Shown here one piece after another: positions 1-12,836 of a DNA stretch of 64,000 nucleotides (the stretch's first letter is position 1; each line of letters begins with the position of its first letter). The position numbers and the translations under genes are program-made. This DNA comes from Lycocorax pyrrhopterus obiensis (taxonomy: Eukaryota > Chordata > Aves > Passeriformes > Paradisaeidae), in the NCBI GenBank assembly GCA_014706295.1, contig JACSVZ010000004.1, positions 93,011,548 through 93,075,547 of the forward strand, read 5' to 3'. The notes under the pieces are model-generated. The model saw nothing but the letters and a program-made list of their open reading frames with translations. It was not told where the DNA came from and did no database searches.

Positions 1-1559
1 GAGATCTAGTCTCTAGCTGACCTCAATAAAAGTGAAACTTCTCGCCACCTGAAATCCAGCACCCATGACCATTTCTCCACTGCAAGTGTGAAATATAAAA
101 AAAATCTTCCCTATAGATTACAAATAAAATCCAGAAGTATTTATTTGCAAGAAAAAGAATGCTGCATTTCTCCTTTTCTACCTTTAAAGGTAGAAATCAA
201 CCAGATAAAGCATTTATCATGTAAAAAGCCTACTTTTATCCACACATTACTTCTTCAGAAAAGAAATAAAGGTTTAAAAAAACCTCCTCTGCCTAGATGA
301 GGCTGTGCACGTTGTTCAGAACTCAGAAGAAAATGGCATGCTTCTGTTCCATTGAGTTTAATCTTTGTTAGTGACAATTAAAAGAAACAAACCTGTGTAA
401 CACCTCTTCTATAAAACACTAGGTAGTTTCTTTTTTACTGATATAAGTTGTTTTCTTTTATACTCTTTGGTTACATTTTAGCACTAAATTAATAGGATTA
501 ACAAATCTGCACTAAATGTACATGGACTACTTATCAGAACTATTTTAAAATTGAAATATATACTATGATGTTTTCAGAGAGTTAACTGAATAACTACTCC
601 TTATTTACAGATACGAAACATTTAAGACAGTGTTGTTTCAAAAATGCTACTCTTATACAAGTGTTCCCCTTAAAAGTACAAATCCATTGTTTTCAAAAGT
701 AATTTTAGTGCAAAATAAAGTATCTTATGATCTTTTATTTAATTGCATTCGGCTGTCATTGAGCATTCCAATCTGTGAAGTTTCTGTCTCGGGTTCTCCA
801 TATCAAACAAGTACTGTCCACATGCAGCAAGTTTATATAAACAACAACATGCTTAATGCATGCAACATTATGCGGTCATATAGTAAACACATTCTTTAGG
901 ATTTTTTTATCAGCTATTCTACAGCCCAATACAATTTCAGCTGCACAGCAGTATTGCCAGAACTTGAAAAGAGCAAACAATGGACATTTAAGTACAAGCT
1001 ACAGAATGACTGTAAAAATCACAATAATCTTCCCAGTTAGCTGCAAGAATCAACCCCCACCCTACACAAAACACAGCCCACACCTGCACTGTTAACCATT
1101 TACAAGTTAAACATAAGCAAGACATTTCAGCATGGTTAAGAAACGCCCTGGCTTACTACAACTTTGAAAGGATGAGGAGTAAGAAGCATACCACAGAGAC
1201 CCAGAAAAGGCTGCTTTTTTCTTCACTGAACACAGAAAAGATACCCCATGTTCCAGGGAATTAAAAAAAATATATATATATATTAAAATACACCCACCAA
1301 CACTGAGTAAAAAAACCAGGGGGGCTTCAAGAAGACTGCAGGGAAAAAGCTCTCACTCTCTTTAGTGTGCAGAAGCTTAGGGGGAAAAAATGTCGCCCTG
1401 GCAGGAATGACAAATGCAGTAGGATAGGCTAGCAGGCCTGAGGGATCTGTTTTACTTCCACATACATCCTCTAATGCACGCACTCCCACTCATCCTCTCG
1501 AGATGCCTTTTTTTTTTCCTCCACTTTTTTTTTTTTCAGCAGCTCCAAATCCCCGGCAT
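1..1559. other. AT-rich noncoding stretch
   Basis: No convincing exon, repeat family or RNA gene is visible. The short open frames here have no recognisable protein character. An AT dinucleotide run lies near 1270-1284. Several TTTATT hexamers (about 139 and 735) could be minus-strand polyadenylation signals, so a 3' UTR of a minus-strand gene extending past the left edge is possible, but nothing else supports it. Confidence 0.5.
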
Positions 1560-2640
1560 ATGACCTTCTGTTAAATAGATAAAAAAAAAATTTGCTTATC
1601 AGTCATGCAAATGAGGCTGAATTCATTTTCCACAACAGATGGCCTCATAGATAATGATGATGGAAGAGAGAAAATTGAATGTCTCTCACAAGGTGGTCAT
1701 GGCAACCGAGAGCAGAATAATATCAATAATAAGCTCACTGCATAATAAGGTTGTCAATCCCACAAATCAAAGTCTCCAGCTAAATCAGGTATCCCACCCC
1801 CCGCTAGTTATCAGGTAAATAGAGAAATAGAGAGCATCCTTTTTCTTTTTAAACAAGGCACTGTGAAAAGAAATTGTAGCTCCAGAGCTTCCAGGGTACA
1901 AGGAGAAGGAAGGAGCAGAAGAGATTTTTCTCCAATAATTGTGTTTTATTTGATGATTCTGAGAGGGGGGTGTTGGATTTATACTCTTTTTCTTTTCTTC
2001 CTTTTATTCTCCTTTTTAAATATTATTACTCCCACAGAAGGATTTTTGTTTGTTTTTTTTTTGATTTTTGGTTTTTTGAAGGGGAGTGCTGGTTTGTTTT
2101 TTTAATAGCGAGGCTGGTATTTTGAACTCGATCTGCTGCCGAAGCCTTGCCTCCCCTCCCTGTGTCTGATGTGGAGTGCTGCATTGATGCAATAGCAGCT
2201 CGCCTCAGGCTTTCACCTTGGCTCCCAGGGGGCCATCCCGCAAAATGAATCAGCAGCCATCCTGAGCAGACTGATTAAAATGAAAATGGCAAGGCACATG
2301 TCTGGGCGGAACTAGAGCTGAGCTGCGCTGCACTGCCTGTCTGGCAAGCATGCTCAATATAGCTTTTGCTAATAATGGCTTACCGCCTTTTGGGTTTTTA
2401 AAGGTATTACCGTCGCCCCTTCCCCCACCCCCTAAACAGATAACGGTGCTGGGGGCTTTCCCCCCCTTCGCTGTACACTGCTCACAGCTAGTTTGCCAGA
2501 CTGACATGCAGTGATTGTGGAAAGACACACAAGGATTTTGAAATCCTTGCTTTGCAAGGATTTTTTTCACAGATGTGCTGAAATACCAGGAAAACATATT
2601 AACATGCAGCTATAAATTATTCCCAGATATTAGCTGAGAA
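1560..2640. promoter_or_regulatory. candidate conserved noncoding regulatory element
   Basis: This kilobase differs from its surroundings: it is less AT-rich, almost free of low-complexity DNA after 2110, and contains a dense set of binding-site-like words. A perfect POU octamer ATGCAAAT is at 1605-1612. An RFX X-box-like half site (CATGGCAAC) is near 1697. Homeobox-type TAAT and CAATCA words recur between 1715 and 1770. A nearly uninterrupted non-repetitive block runs from about 2200 to 2420. At 2530-2563 the word CAAGGATTT occurs as an inverted pair with a 2-base loop and then once more in direct orientation. No reading frame is convincing. Such clusters are typical of developmental enhancers, but conservation itself cannot be seen from one sequence, so this is an inference. 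Confidence 0.3.
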
Positions 2641-3700
2641 AGAAACCTCAGATGAAGAGGAAAGCTCAGTCACTACCAGACACACCATTTTCACACACAC
2701 CATACCACCCCCCCGCCCCTGATTTTTACACCTCAGCTTGCATTGGCACCTTGTGCATTATGCATCACGAGAAAATGACTGCCAGTAAACGCAGAGCAGC
2801 TTCCTGGAGCTCTCTATGGCCTGTGCTTGACACACTCAAGCTGGATTTCAACCTCCCCCCCCACAGTCCCCAAGCAGATAAATGTGTGCATAGAGAAAGA
2901 GCCATTTAAAGTGCGCATCTCCTGTAGTCCTTTAACAAAACAGAACTAGTTTGTGGCCAGCTCCGGTGTGCAAACCCAGCATCGACAAAGCATCAACATC
3001 AATCCATGTAGGGGGGGGGGGATGTGAAACCTGGGCAGACTGTTATTTCCTGACATTTGGGAATTGCTCTGCCTGGGGATTTTTGGTGGTGGTTTTTTCA
3101 GCAAGCAGCTCAGTGGCATATCTCTGGAAACTGCCGTGTATGTGCTATACATATGCACATACACCCCGATGTGTCTTCGGTTAAGCCTTGTTTTTAAACC
3201 ACTGGGATTATTCCCGCCCCCCCCCCCCCCCGACGCATTCTCCCCCCGCCCTGCACTCTAGCCCTGTTACTGCAGTGTGAACCAGAAATCAATAGGGCTG
3301 CTCTAATGGAGGTTCCAGCTGCAGTTGGCTGTGCAGGCGCGCACACACACACACACTCACACACACACATTGACGTCTGTGCAGCTTTCTCAGCCGATTG
3401 GGCACCACATCGGATGTTCTGAGGAGCAAAGAATAGGAATCATTTACAGTCTGCTAAAAAAAAAAAAGGTACCTTGCATCTCCCTGTCTCCAAGAGCACC
3501 AGGCTGGGCTCGCCGCACAGGCTGGCTGCAGTGTGCGAGCGAGAGCTCAGCTCAGGGTACGTGCAGGTACCTGAGGACACCCCCAGATTACCACAGAAAC
3601 TGACGGGGCACAGAACCCCACAATTCATCCAGGATGTTTTTTATAAGGTTACCCATTCATATTGTGAAAGGTAAGAATATGAACATCAGAAAACAGACAC
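2641..3700. other. noncoding stretch with homopolymer runs
   Basis: Contains a G run at 3011-3021, a 15-base C run at 3217-3231 and a 12-base A run at 3456-3467. These mutation-prone runs make every open frame here unreliable. No gene is recognised. Confidence 0.5.
3342..3369. repeat. CA dinucleotide microsatellite
   Basis: About fourteen CA units with one CT interruption, preceded by GCGCG. A simple sequence repeat, likely length-polymorphic. Confidence 0.95.
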
Positions 3701-5525
3701 AAAAAATCACAGCAGTTTAACTGATGGATTATTAGAGCTCTTGTGCCCTTTGATGTGTTTGCATGTATTTCTGAGCTCTGAAGAGTATTTTAATCAAAGT
3801 TTTATTTTTAAGGGCTTTGTTAGAAATTATCCACTGAACATTTAATATTTTGATGTAAATCACTTGCTTCTCCCTTCTTCAATAGAAGAATATTTAATTT
3901 GTTGAATATTAGTCTCCAGTTTAATTTTCTATAGTCTTCAAGTATTTTTTATATAGATATTTATATGTAAAGCCATCCCTTGTTACTAAAACATGTTTGG
4001 GTTTTTCCCCTTTTAAACAATAAACCTCAGGCTTGGTTTTCTGATCTTGTAGCTGTTTATCTCTGAAACAAGAAACAACCCTGTTAGTGAACATAGAAAA
4101 AATCCTAATTCTCTACTCCCAAAATAAGGTATTCCTGGGATCTGCGACACCACAAAACACCTCCCCCACCTCCCTGTCTATGTATTTCAACCTCAGTGTA
4201 TTGACAGCCACTGCCCCAGCCAAAGTCTGGCTCCAGTGAAGCATTTATATTCCTTCCACTCAGCCCTGTGGATCTTTTGCAGGGCGCAGGATGCCAACAC
4301 AGGACCTGCTCTGGAGAAATAAAGTCTGGGAAAATGAATGAATCATAAAGCCATACTGCATGACAAAGTCACATCCCAGCCTATGTTCAAGAGTTCTTTC
4401 TTATGCAAGCTTTTAAAAAAACATAGTTTAAACTCTAAAAATTATGGCATATGGCAGGTTATTAAGTAATGGGCTGTAGGAAACCTTAGAACAAAAGGGA
4501 AGCACAGAAGTCCACCTCTCCTTAACATCAGCAATTACACCACTACAGTACCCCCTCCCCAAATATTTATCTAATCTCTGCTTTAATTATTTATACTAGT
4601 TGCTTTTTTCTGCTGTCCTTAGCAGTTTGGAGCACAAATTAACTGTTCTCGGTTTCTCTGTGTGGAGACATTCCGCCTAGGATTTTTTTCCCTCCCTCCA
4701 GCCCAACCCCTATTAAATTTTAACTCCTTTTCTACTGGACAGAAAGCTCAGGCTGTCTGAGTACTGTAGTTGCTGTCCATTAAAATGTGTATGCTTTCAA
4801 GAGCTACAAGGTATCTTGCCCAGCCTAGCAGTAGACTGTTTACCAGACTGATAAACATAGCATCATAGGCAAAAGTTAAAGCATACAGTTTAACTATTGT
4901 TCTGGAATATGAAATTAGAGTCTGAACTATAACCTAAATGCTAAAATGTGTTTCTTTTTTATATCGTTTTTAGGAAAAAACAGCAGATTTCCACATAATG
5001 AAGCTATTAGGGTACTACTGCTTGGATCATGTTGTATTTATTAATATCAGTGAAAATGAACAGTAGCAACTTATCCTTACAGTGCCACTAATCCTTACAT
5101 TCTTTAATCTTCCCTATCTTTTCCTAACACTGGCATTTAGCATGCCCAGAAACACCATCTTGGGGCATTAGGACAGCCACTAAGCCTGAGCAGTTGCTGA
5201 GATATCTATGCACCAGGTAACTATTTTTTTGATCTGAAGCTGAGCAACCCCTCTGGTAATTAATGTCTGGTTCCTATGAAATCTCTAGATGGGAAGGGGC
5301 ACCATGGGCTGGTTGGCTAAATTCTTCTCAAAGACTAACCAGCAAAGTTGGTTCTAACGAAGTGTTTAGCACACACTGGCCATTCCAGTAGCTCAGTCCC
5401 TACCTCCGAATCCATGAGTATCTGAAAAATAGTCCTTCCCAGTCCGTAACAGTCTTGCCAATATACTGATAATTTCTGGTATTTTCCAAGAATAGTGACT
5501 TTTTTTAAAGCAGCAGGTTAGTATT
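3701..5525. other. unannotated AT-rich DNA
   Basis: I see no gene, RNA gene or recognisable repeat in this stretch. Confidence 0.5.
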
Positions 5526-6497
5526 CACAGAATCACAGAATAGGTAAGGTTGCAAGGGACCACAGTGGGTCATCTGCTCAAGCAGGGCCATGCGAGAACA
5601 TGCACAGGACTGCATCCAGACGGTTCTTGAATATTCCCAGGGACAGAGATTCCACAGCCTCTCTGGGCAATCTGTTCCCATGCTCAGTCACCTGCATGGT
5701 AAAGAAGTTCTTCCTCATGCTCAGGTGGAACTTCCTGTATATCAGTTTCTGTCTGTTGCCTCTTGTCCTATTGCTTAGCACCACTGAGAAGAGCCTGGTC
5801 CATTCTCTTGACACCCTCCCTTCAGATATTGACAGACATTGATCATATCCCCTCTCAGTCATCTCTTCTGGAGGCTGAAAGGCCCAGTTCCCTCAGCCTT
5901 TCCTCATAAAAAAGATGTTCCACACCCTTAATCATCTTTGCAGCCCCTCATCAGACCTGCTCCAGATGCTCCACATCTCTCTTGTCCTGAGGAGCCCAGA
6001 ACTGGACACAGCACTCCAGATGTGGCATCACCAGGGCAGGATCACCTCCTTTGGCCTGCTGGCAAAGCTCTTCCCAATGCACCCCAGGATACCTTTGGCC
6101 TTCTTGGCCACAAGAACACACTGCTGGCTCATGGACAGCTTGTTGGCCACCAGGACCCCCAGGTCCTTCTCCGCGGAGCTGCTTCCCAGGAGATCAGCCC
6201 CCAGCCTGTACAGGTCCATGGGGTTATTCCTCCACAGGGGCAGGACCCTGCACTTGCCTTTGTTGAATTTTACAGTTCTTCTCTGCTCATGTCTCCAACC
6301 AATCGAGGTCCTTCTGAAGGGCTGCACAGCCCTCTGGGGTACCAGCCACTCCTACAGATTTGTGTTCTCAGTGTTGCTGAGGTGGCATCTGCCCCTTCAT
6401 CCAAGTCATTGATAAATATGTTCAACAATATTGGGCCCAGTATTGACTGCTAGTGAGAGGCCTCCAACTACACCCTGTGCCACTGACTATGACCCTC
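5526..6497 (-). mobile_element. CR1 LINE fragment, 3' end plus ORF2 C-terminus, antisense
   Basis: On the plus strand the element begins with the reverse complement of the CR1 terminal octamers (CACAGAATCACAGAAT) and continues through the typical 3' UTR into the C-terminal part of ORF2. Read on the minus strand, 6028-6327 encodes about 99 residues with the CR1 reverse-transcriptase tail signature (KFNKGKCRVL, then SSAEKDLGVLVANKLSMSQQC). CR1 is a 5'-truncating non-LTR retrotransposon, the main LINE of birds. The copy is truncated at its 5' side near 6497 and has no target-site duplication I can find, as is usual for CR1. It is the longest uninterrupted CR1 in the window, but its ORF is closed at both ends and it cannot move itself. 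Confidence 0.95.
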
Positions 6498-9400
6498 CAG
6501 TAAAGGGTTATAAACATCACTTTGATGAGACTCAGCAGAACATCTTGCAAATACTGCTACAGAACAGGGACATGGTGGAAAGTACATCTAAAAAAGTGGG
6601 CTTTGCCCAGAAAAAATGTAAGTACAGGTAAGACTCAGAGGAAAATAATTTATCTTACTTCAAGCAGACCTTGTCTCAGTCGTGTGACGAAATACAGCTG
6701 ACACTGTACTCAAACTAGTAATTTACAGGCATGTGGGGCATAAATATTCTTTAGTATCTAAAGTGGGGTGCACTACTTTGTTCTTGCAGCTATAAAGTGC
6801 TTGTATTGAACTGTCTAGTGTCTGGTCCCCATGAACCACTGAGCAAAAAAACCAAAACATGTCTATGAGTGCAACTGTATGTGCAGAAATCCCATAGAAT
6901 ATTGAGTAACTACTTGCTGTTAGCCCTCAAGCAAACATTTTCCTCAAATATATGGTCCGAAATGTCAAAAGCCATTACAAATGGGGAAAAGAATCACAGG
7001 GATCAAATGCCCACTCCTAGCCAAAATCTTGGTGGCTCCATTTAAACAGTTACCCTGAGCATTCTCCATTTGACACCATACATATGAAGAAACCATTTTA
7101 CTGTCGAGGATGATACAAACACTTAGCATTATGTTGGAGAGAAAATACCTAAAGTAGCAGGTATCTCAAGGACGACAGCTTCAGAATATTCACACTGGAG
7201 CTTTCATTTAGGCAGTACTTCTGGTACTTAGCAAAGGACTCTAAGCAGTATTTTCATCAGTGTTGTTGGCCTCAGCTGCTCAAAATTACTGATCATGTCC
7301 TCAAAGTATTTCCATGAAGGCATGCTGAGTTGCAAATTTTGCCCATGCTTCCAACTGGCAGAATGCAAACTATCTGGTCTGCAAGCTAGTCAGACACAGT
7401 CAAGTTAATAAAAGGTCTGCCAGCTAGAAGAATCATCTGAGCTAGGTGATGACGATGTTCACTCAGGATGGATAATAGTCCTAGTCCCATTGGATACAGA
7501 AACTGCAAAATGCTCAAACATTTGAGTCAGCTGAAGAAAAAAAAAGAATTTATTATGGATACACGATAAAAATTGCAGGAGAGAGTTATGAGCAGTAGCA
7601 TGCCTTCATTTTTTCCCATTGGCTTCAGCAAGAAGGAGAAGCAAGTCCACAAAGCTATTACCAAACTGGAAAATTCAGAATTAAAAAAAAAAAAAGCAAT
7701 AAAAATAATTATGGAAATGTAAGGAACAGCTTCTGACAAAATATTAAAAATTAAACTCATAGAATGCAAATACAAACTGAAAGAAGAGCAGAAACTTCCA
7801 AGGATGGTAGAAGGTCCAAAACTGCTAAAAAAGAGAAGTTAAAGGTACCAAAAAGAGATACCTCATATACATATATGAGAAGTCAGGGTAAGTTAAAATT
7901 GTCATAGTTGAATTCCGGAAGCGGGGGAATGACAAGAAGGCATTGAATATTGTGATAGTGTTCTTAGGAGAGTAGTGTACGGAAGTAAACTGGACCAAAG
8001 AAAGCACTGGAAATTATACTGCAAGGAACGATCCTAAAATGGCAGGGGAAAGGTTTAAACAATGTAATAAGTCTTTTCAGCTTCTAGTTTTCATGACTCC
8101 TAGTTATTATTAGTTGTTATCCCTATTTAAGTGATAGTCCCCACTGCAAACACTTTTGACTAAACAAGAATCCATAAAGGGAAATAAAAATCTCAAATGG
8201 AGAAAAAATTAGATAAAGAAAAGTCCTTATAGAAAGTTTAGAATTTTTCCAGCTTAAAAGTGAGTACCTAAACTTGGCAGAAAGCAGTTTTCTTTATTAT
8301 TTTACAAAATTAACAAGTTCAAAGCCTTCTTGGTTCTTGAAAAGACTATAATCTTGAATCTACTTCTTGAAAAGACTACCATCAGTCCAAGGCATGTGTT
8401 ACATACAGAGGGGATTATTTTACAGGCAAGTAAAAAACAAATCTTGTCAGATTGCATGCTTTGCTTTTCCCAGTGATGACTTTAGCATAGAAACATGCTT
8501 AAATTCTTTGCTGAATTTGGACCTAGAATTGATAGTAATACTTTAGTGGAGGATAACTATATAATGTTAAGAAGTCCTGCTGCCTACTCACATATATTTA
8601 GTTTATTTGCATTACTGCATTAGTTTATAGCTTAATAAACGACTTGATGGACACACAGGCAAAAAATTGTGATCTGAGGTTCTAAACACCTTAAAGAAGA
8701 TGACCAATTAAATAAAAGATAGCCAAAGAAGGGTTTGTGACAAAATTCATAGATTTAACATTGAGATTTTATTCCTATTTCCTTGTTTCTGCTATATGGT
8801 CTACAGTTGTAACAAGTTTTTTCCTATGACAGGACTCAGGGGAACAGATCTCCTACAATAAGTGTGCCTTCTAAGGGGATAGGAAAAAATTAAGGGAGAA
8901 ATAGTAGACTAGAAAAGGATGGGGCATAAAAGAGGCAACATAGCAAAAAGGTTGCAAAGGAACTTATAGAGCAGGAAAAAGCCAATGAATTGTTTCTAAA
9001 AGCTGCAGTTGAAATCAGGATTCACTTTAAGGTTAAGACACAGACATGTAGGTGGTGAAGTCCCATTTTAGTCAGTGAAAATCTAGTCAAGACAGTCAAC
9101 ACTGCCTGAAGGATATTAAGGTGGTCAGAGAGAATACGTCTACTTCAGAAAGAGATGAGCAGCTCCCAGCCTCCATCACGTGTTTTTCCAATGTTGTTTT
9201 GCTTTAAGAGGAACCAAGATGATGAGTACATGTTGAGGACACCTAAATTAGGAGAAAGATTCAGCTACAGAACCAAAGAGCTACATGTAGATGTTTTAAT
9301 CTCATAATGAATATTACTTTTTCAAGCCAATTAACTTCTCTAAACGGGCATGTACTGCTGACACACCCCAGCTGCCCTGTAGGTCTTCCTGGAAACTTCT

Positions 9401-9520
9401 GCCAGCCCTGTGCAATTATCTGACAAAGATGCCATTCTGAGACTGAATTAGGGAACAGCCCCTAACACAGTTCCTAATTATGTTTTGCTAGGTATTTTTG
9501 TTATTTCTTAATAGGAAATT
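6498..9520. other. unannotated AT-rich DNA
   Basis: No gene or known repeat recognised. A small hairpin is at 7862-7879 (CTCATATA and its complement around a 2-base loop). Short open frames are compatible with chance. Confidence 0.5.
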
Positions 9521-9606
9521 AAAAAAAAACAACAACAAAAAACCAACCAAACAAAAAACCAAAACAACAACAACAAAAAAACCCACAAAAATACCAACCA
9601 AAAAAT
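9521..9606. repeat. A-rich low-complexity tract (AAC/AACC words)
   Basis: About 85 bases built almost only from A and C, with CAA and CCAA words repeated irregularly. The apparent lysine/threonine-rich reading frame across it is an artefact of composition. Confidence 0.9.
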
Positions 9607-11114
9607 GCCCAAAGCTGAGAAGTTCTGCCATGTTTTCCATTTTTCTTTTGCTTTGTTTCTTTTTTTGCCTATTTGAAATATCAGTAGTTTTTTGCTTTCA
9701 GTAGAAAAGAACTCCTATTACTAGGCACATTTTCATTAAAACACTGCTCAGTTCATACACTACCTTTCTTTTAAAATATTTACTCTTTGATGAAGCTTAG
9801 ATGAATCTCAAAACTATTTAATTTTACAAAAAATATCCAGAGGAAAAATATTCAGAAAACTTTAGTCATGACACAGTGTAACTCCATAACTCCATTTATA
9901 AGCATATAATCCAGGTCAATAAACACTTTAATACACAATTAAGCCAACCTAAAACAGGACACAGACTGGTCATTACCCTGGCATATTCTTGTGTTGTATG
10001 GACATCCTAAGTCAAAGTCTGCCTTTGTGCTCAAAGCACCATTGTGCCCAACATTTCAGTTGATATTCTTGCATAAACCTGGTCAATTTCTGTTTGAACC
10101 CATGCAATTTTTTTCTAACATATGCTTTTAACATCAAAGAATTGGGCAGTGATTGTATAGTAAAATACATTTACTACGTATTTCACAATGTCTTTTTACT
10201 TCTTTTATAACTGATGTCTGATAAGTTTGTTGGAAATCTTCAAGATTTCCAGAATCTTCTGGATTGCTTGGCCAATCAGCTCATTCTCCTCACCCTTCAT
10301 GCTTTCATGGAACATCAGTCCCATATTCCGTTTCCATTATTATCTCAATGCCAAGCAGAGTAGTTCTGTCTGTGAAAGTTCATGCACAGAAGCTATTGTT
10401 CACCTCTGAATGTCTTTCCTCCTTATCCTCTCAGCATGCAACTGCAGCCATATTTTTTTTAAGAAGAAGAAGCTACACTAGGAAGAAACGGTGTTCATCC
10501 TTACATGGCAATTTATTAACAAGAATATTTTTCCAGGGACTAGGGGTGTCCTTCTAAGCTTTGAATGTCAGAAAGCAAGACTCTAAATCCCAAGCCTCCA
10601 AACAGGTGCTGGTGAGTTTTAACGACCACAGTAGTAAGTGGTGTTTTAAAATAGATGGTCCGCCTCACTCACAATTGGGCACCAAAAGCTCTTTTAATTC
10701 AGGTCGCATGAAACCGTATCTGGAAATTGCAAACAGAACCATGCAAACTGATGCGTTCTGGGACAATCAAAAGTTACCTGGTGCTGATTCCAAAATTAGT
10801 AACCATCAAAACACAAACTTTAACTACATCACTTGTTGTTGCTGTTAAGAAGTTTTGAAAAAAAAAGAAACCACAAACCTGAAATACGTTCATAACTCCA
10901 CAAGAAGCATTATGAAGAGGCTGAAGTAGAAAGCAGGATGCAAGTGGTATCAGTGACAATCTGTCACTTGATACACCTTCTAATCCACAACTTTACTAGT
11001 CCTGTTCCCAACTCCTGCTCCTTCCTTTGCTATCACTTGTCAGCCATTGTGCTAAACCTAGCTAACTGGCTGACTGTAACCTCCTTTTCTCTCCCTCTCC
11101 CCTCCCCTTCCCTC
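9607..11114. other. unannotated DNA with one small minus-strand frame
   Basis: No recognised gene. On the minus strand, 10205-10336 is open for 43 residues ending in an amphipathic-looking leucine/isoleucine-rich segment (ELIGQAIQKILEILKISNKL). An in-frame stop lies directly upstream and no good splice acceptor restores the frame, so I do not call a gene. Confidence 0.45.
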
Positions 11115-11832
11115 AAACGAAGATGAATGCAAGGTCCTGTACCTGAGATAAAAACAACTCCATGCATCAGACTGAGGGCTGGCAGAAGTTTTGCAGGAAA
11201 GTACTCAGGATCTTGGTGGACAGCAAGTTGATCAGGAGTCTGTGGCATACTCTTGAGGCAATGAGGGTTGTCTGCACACTGGGCTGTACTAGATAGAATA
11301 TAACCAACAGGGTTATGGAAATTATTTTATTCACTTCTAAATGGAACGTCTGAGACTATCTCTGGAGCATTCCACCCTGCAAGATATACATAAATAAACT
11401 GGAGCATCCCCAGAGGAGGGCCACCAACTCACAGAACTTGAGCATATGACATATGGGCAGAGACTAAGAAAAGTGTGTGTGTACTCAGCTTAGAGAGAAG
11501 GCTAAGTTCAGCTGCTGTCTTCAACAATGTAACAGGTGGTTATGTAGAAGACTGAACCAAACTCTTCTCAGAGGTGCAAAAACAGCATGAAGGCAATGGT
11601 CACAAGTTTCTACAACAAAAGTTCCTAAGGAACTTCCTCATCTTGGGATCAGTCAGTCCTCAAAAGGTTCACAAAAAGATAGCGGGATTTTCAGCTCTGG
11701 AGATACTCAAAACTTGACTGTGCAAGTACTGAGCATGTTGTTCTAACTGTGATGCTAGGACAACTTGGAGCTGGGGGTGGTACCAGATAGCCTTCAGAGA
11801 TCCCTTCCAACCTAAAGTGCTTGGTATCTAAT
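11115..11832 (+). mobile_element. old CR1 LINE fragment, sense
   Basis: The order of words matches the ORF2 C-terminus and 3' UTR of CR1: an AATGCAAGGTCCTG start, the region encoding the reverse-transcriptase tail (GCAGGAAAGTACTCAGGATC), the GAGGAGGGCCACCAA block, and the closing CAGAGATCCCTTCCAACCTA block. It is clearly more diverged than the copies at 5.5 and 28.5 kb, with many substitutions, and the terminal octamers have decayed. This indicates an older insertion. No open frame of the transposon protein survives. Confidence 0.85.
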
Positions 11833-12836
11833 AATGTATTTAAAATTAAAGTTCAAGGGCCTTTCAAAGTTAAAGTTCAATTTTCAGCTAGAAAATCTTA
11901 ATGTTAAGTTTCAAAAAGAGGTACAACCATTTTTAACTATTATGTCCTTGCTACATTACAGACCAGTAGCAATAATATATATGGTATGAAAAAAAAGGCA
12001 GCATTAACTGTGCGTTCCCAAACTAAGCATATTGAGTATAGTCAGAAAAAAAGGCAGCATGGGTCTGCTGTAACCTGAGCAAAGTTTTACATATATACAC
12101 ACTATATAGCATCTGAACTTACATGATTGTACTCAGAATACCTCAAATAATAATGTGTTAACAAAAAATGAATTAGCACAAGAACATACTGCTTATGAAA
12201 TTTATAAATTATGACATTATTAACTGGACTGAAAAGTAATTTTTATAGTCAAGATTCATAGGCAACATAGATCTGCAAAGCAAAGCATATTCTCTGAAAT
12301 GAATCAGGGATAAAATCTGTGAACTTTAAAGGAAAAAAACATCTGCAGCATCTAAAGTGAAAGAGAAACTTAAAAGGAAGTAAGAAGACAAACATAAGAT
12401 GAATAGGTAACATTTTTTTAAGAAACAATGAACATTGTGCTCTGGGGTAGGGATAAAGATTCCCATACAAGAATGCAATCCAAATGTATATGCTTTTAGG
12501 TAAAGTGACAACTATTTTCAAACTCTTTCTGTGGTTGAAATGGCAGCATTTGAAAAACAGAAGAAAACCATAAGCGGGCACCACACTTGTATGAGGCACT
12601 ATTAATTCTTCTAGATGAACTCCCCCTTCACTGTGATAGAGTGATTTATTCTTCACTGACTACCTTACAAAAACAAGTACAAGAGGGAAGAAAATAGCTG
12701 TTTGGCCCAAACACTGAAAAGGATTTTTTTTAGCTACATTTATGCAACACACAAATTCAACTTACGCCTCAATATGAGTAATGATGGCATCAAGGAACTC
12801 TGTTTTACCCCTCAAATTAAATAGAATCAGAGTGTA
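11833..12836. other. unannotated AT-rich DNA
   Basis: No gene or known repeat. The word AAAAAAGGCAGCAT occurs twice, at about 11990 and 12047, as a short direct repeat. Confidence 0.5.

Noticed and set aside
3325..3603. 92-codon frame starting with a THTHTH run
   Set aside because: Translation of the CA microsatellite.
5915..6453. 165- and 171-codon plus-strand frames
   Set aside because: Antisense shadows of the CR1 ORF2 region.
9498..9704. 68-codon Lys/Thr-rich frame
   Set aside because: Translation of an A-rich low-complexity tract.
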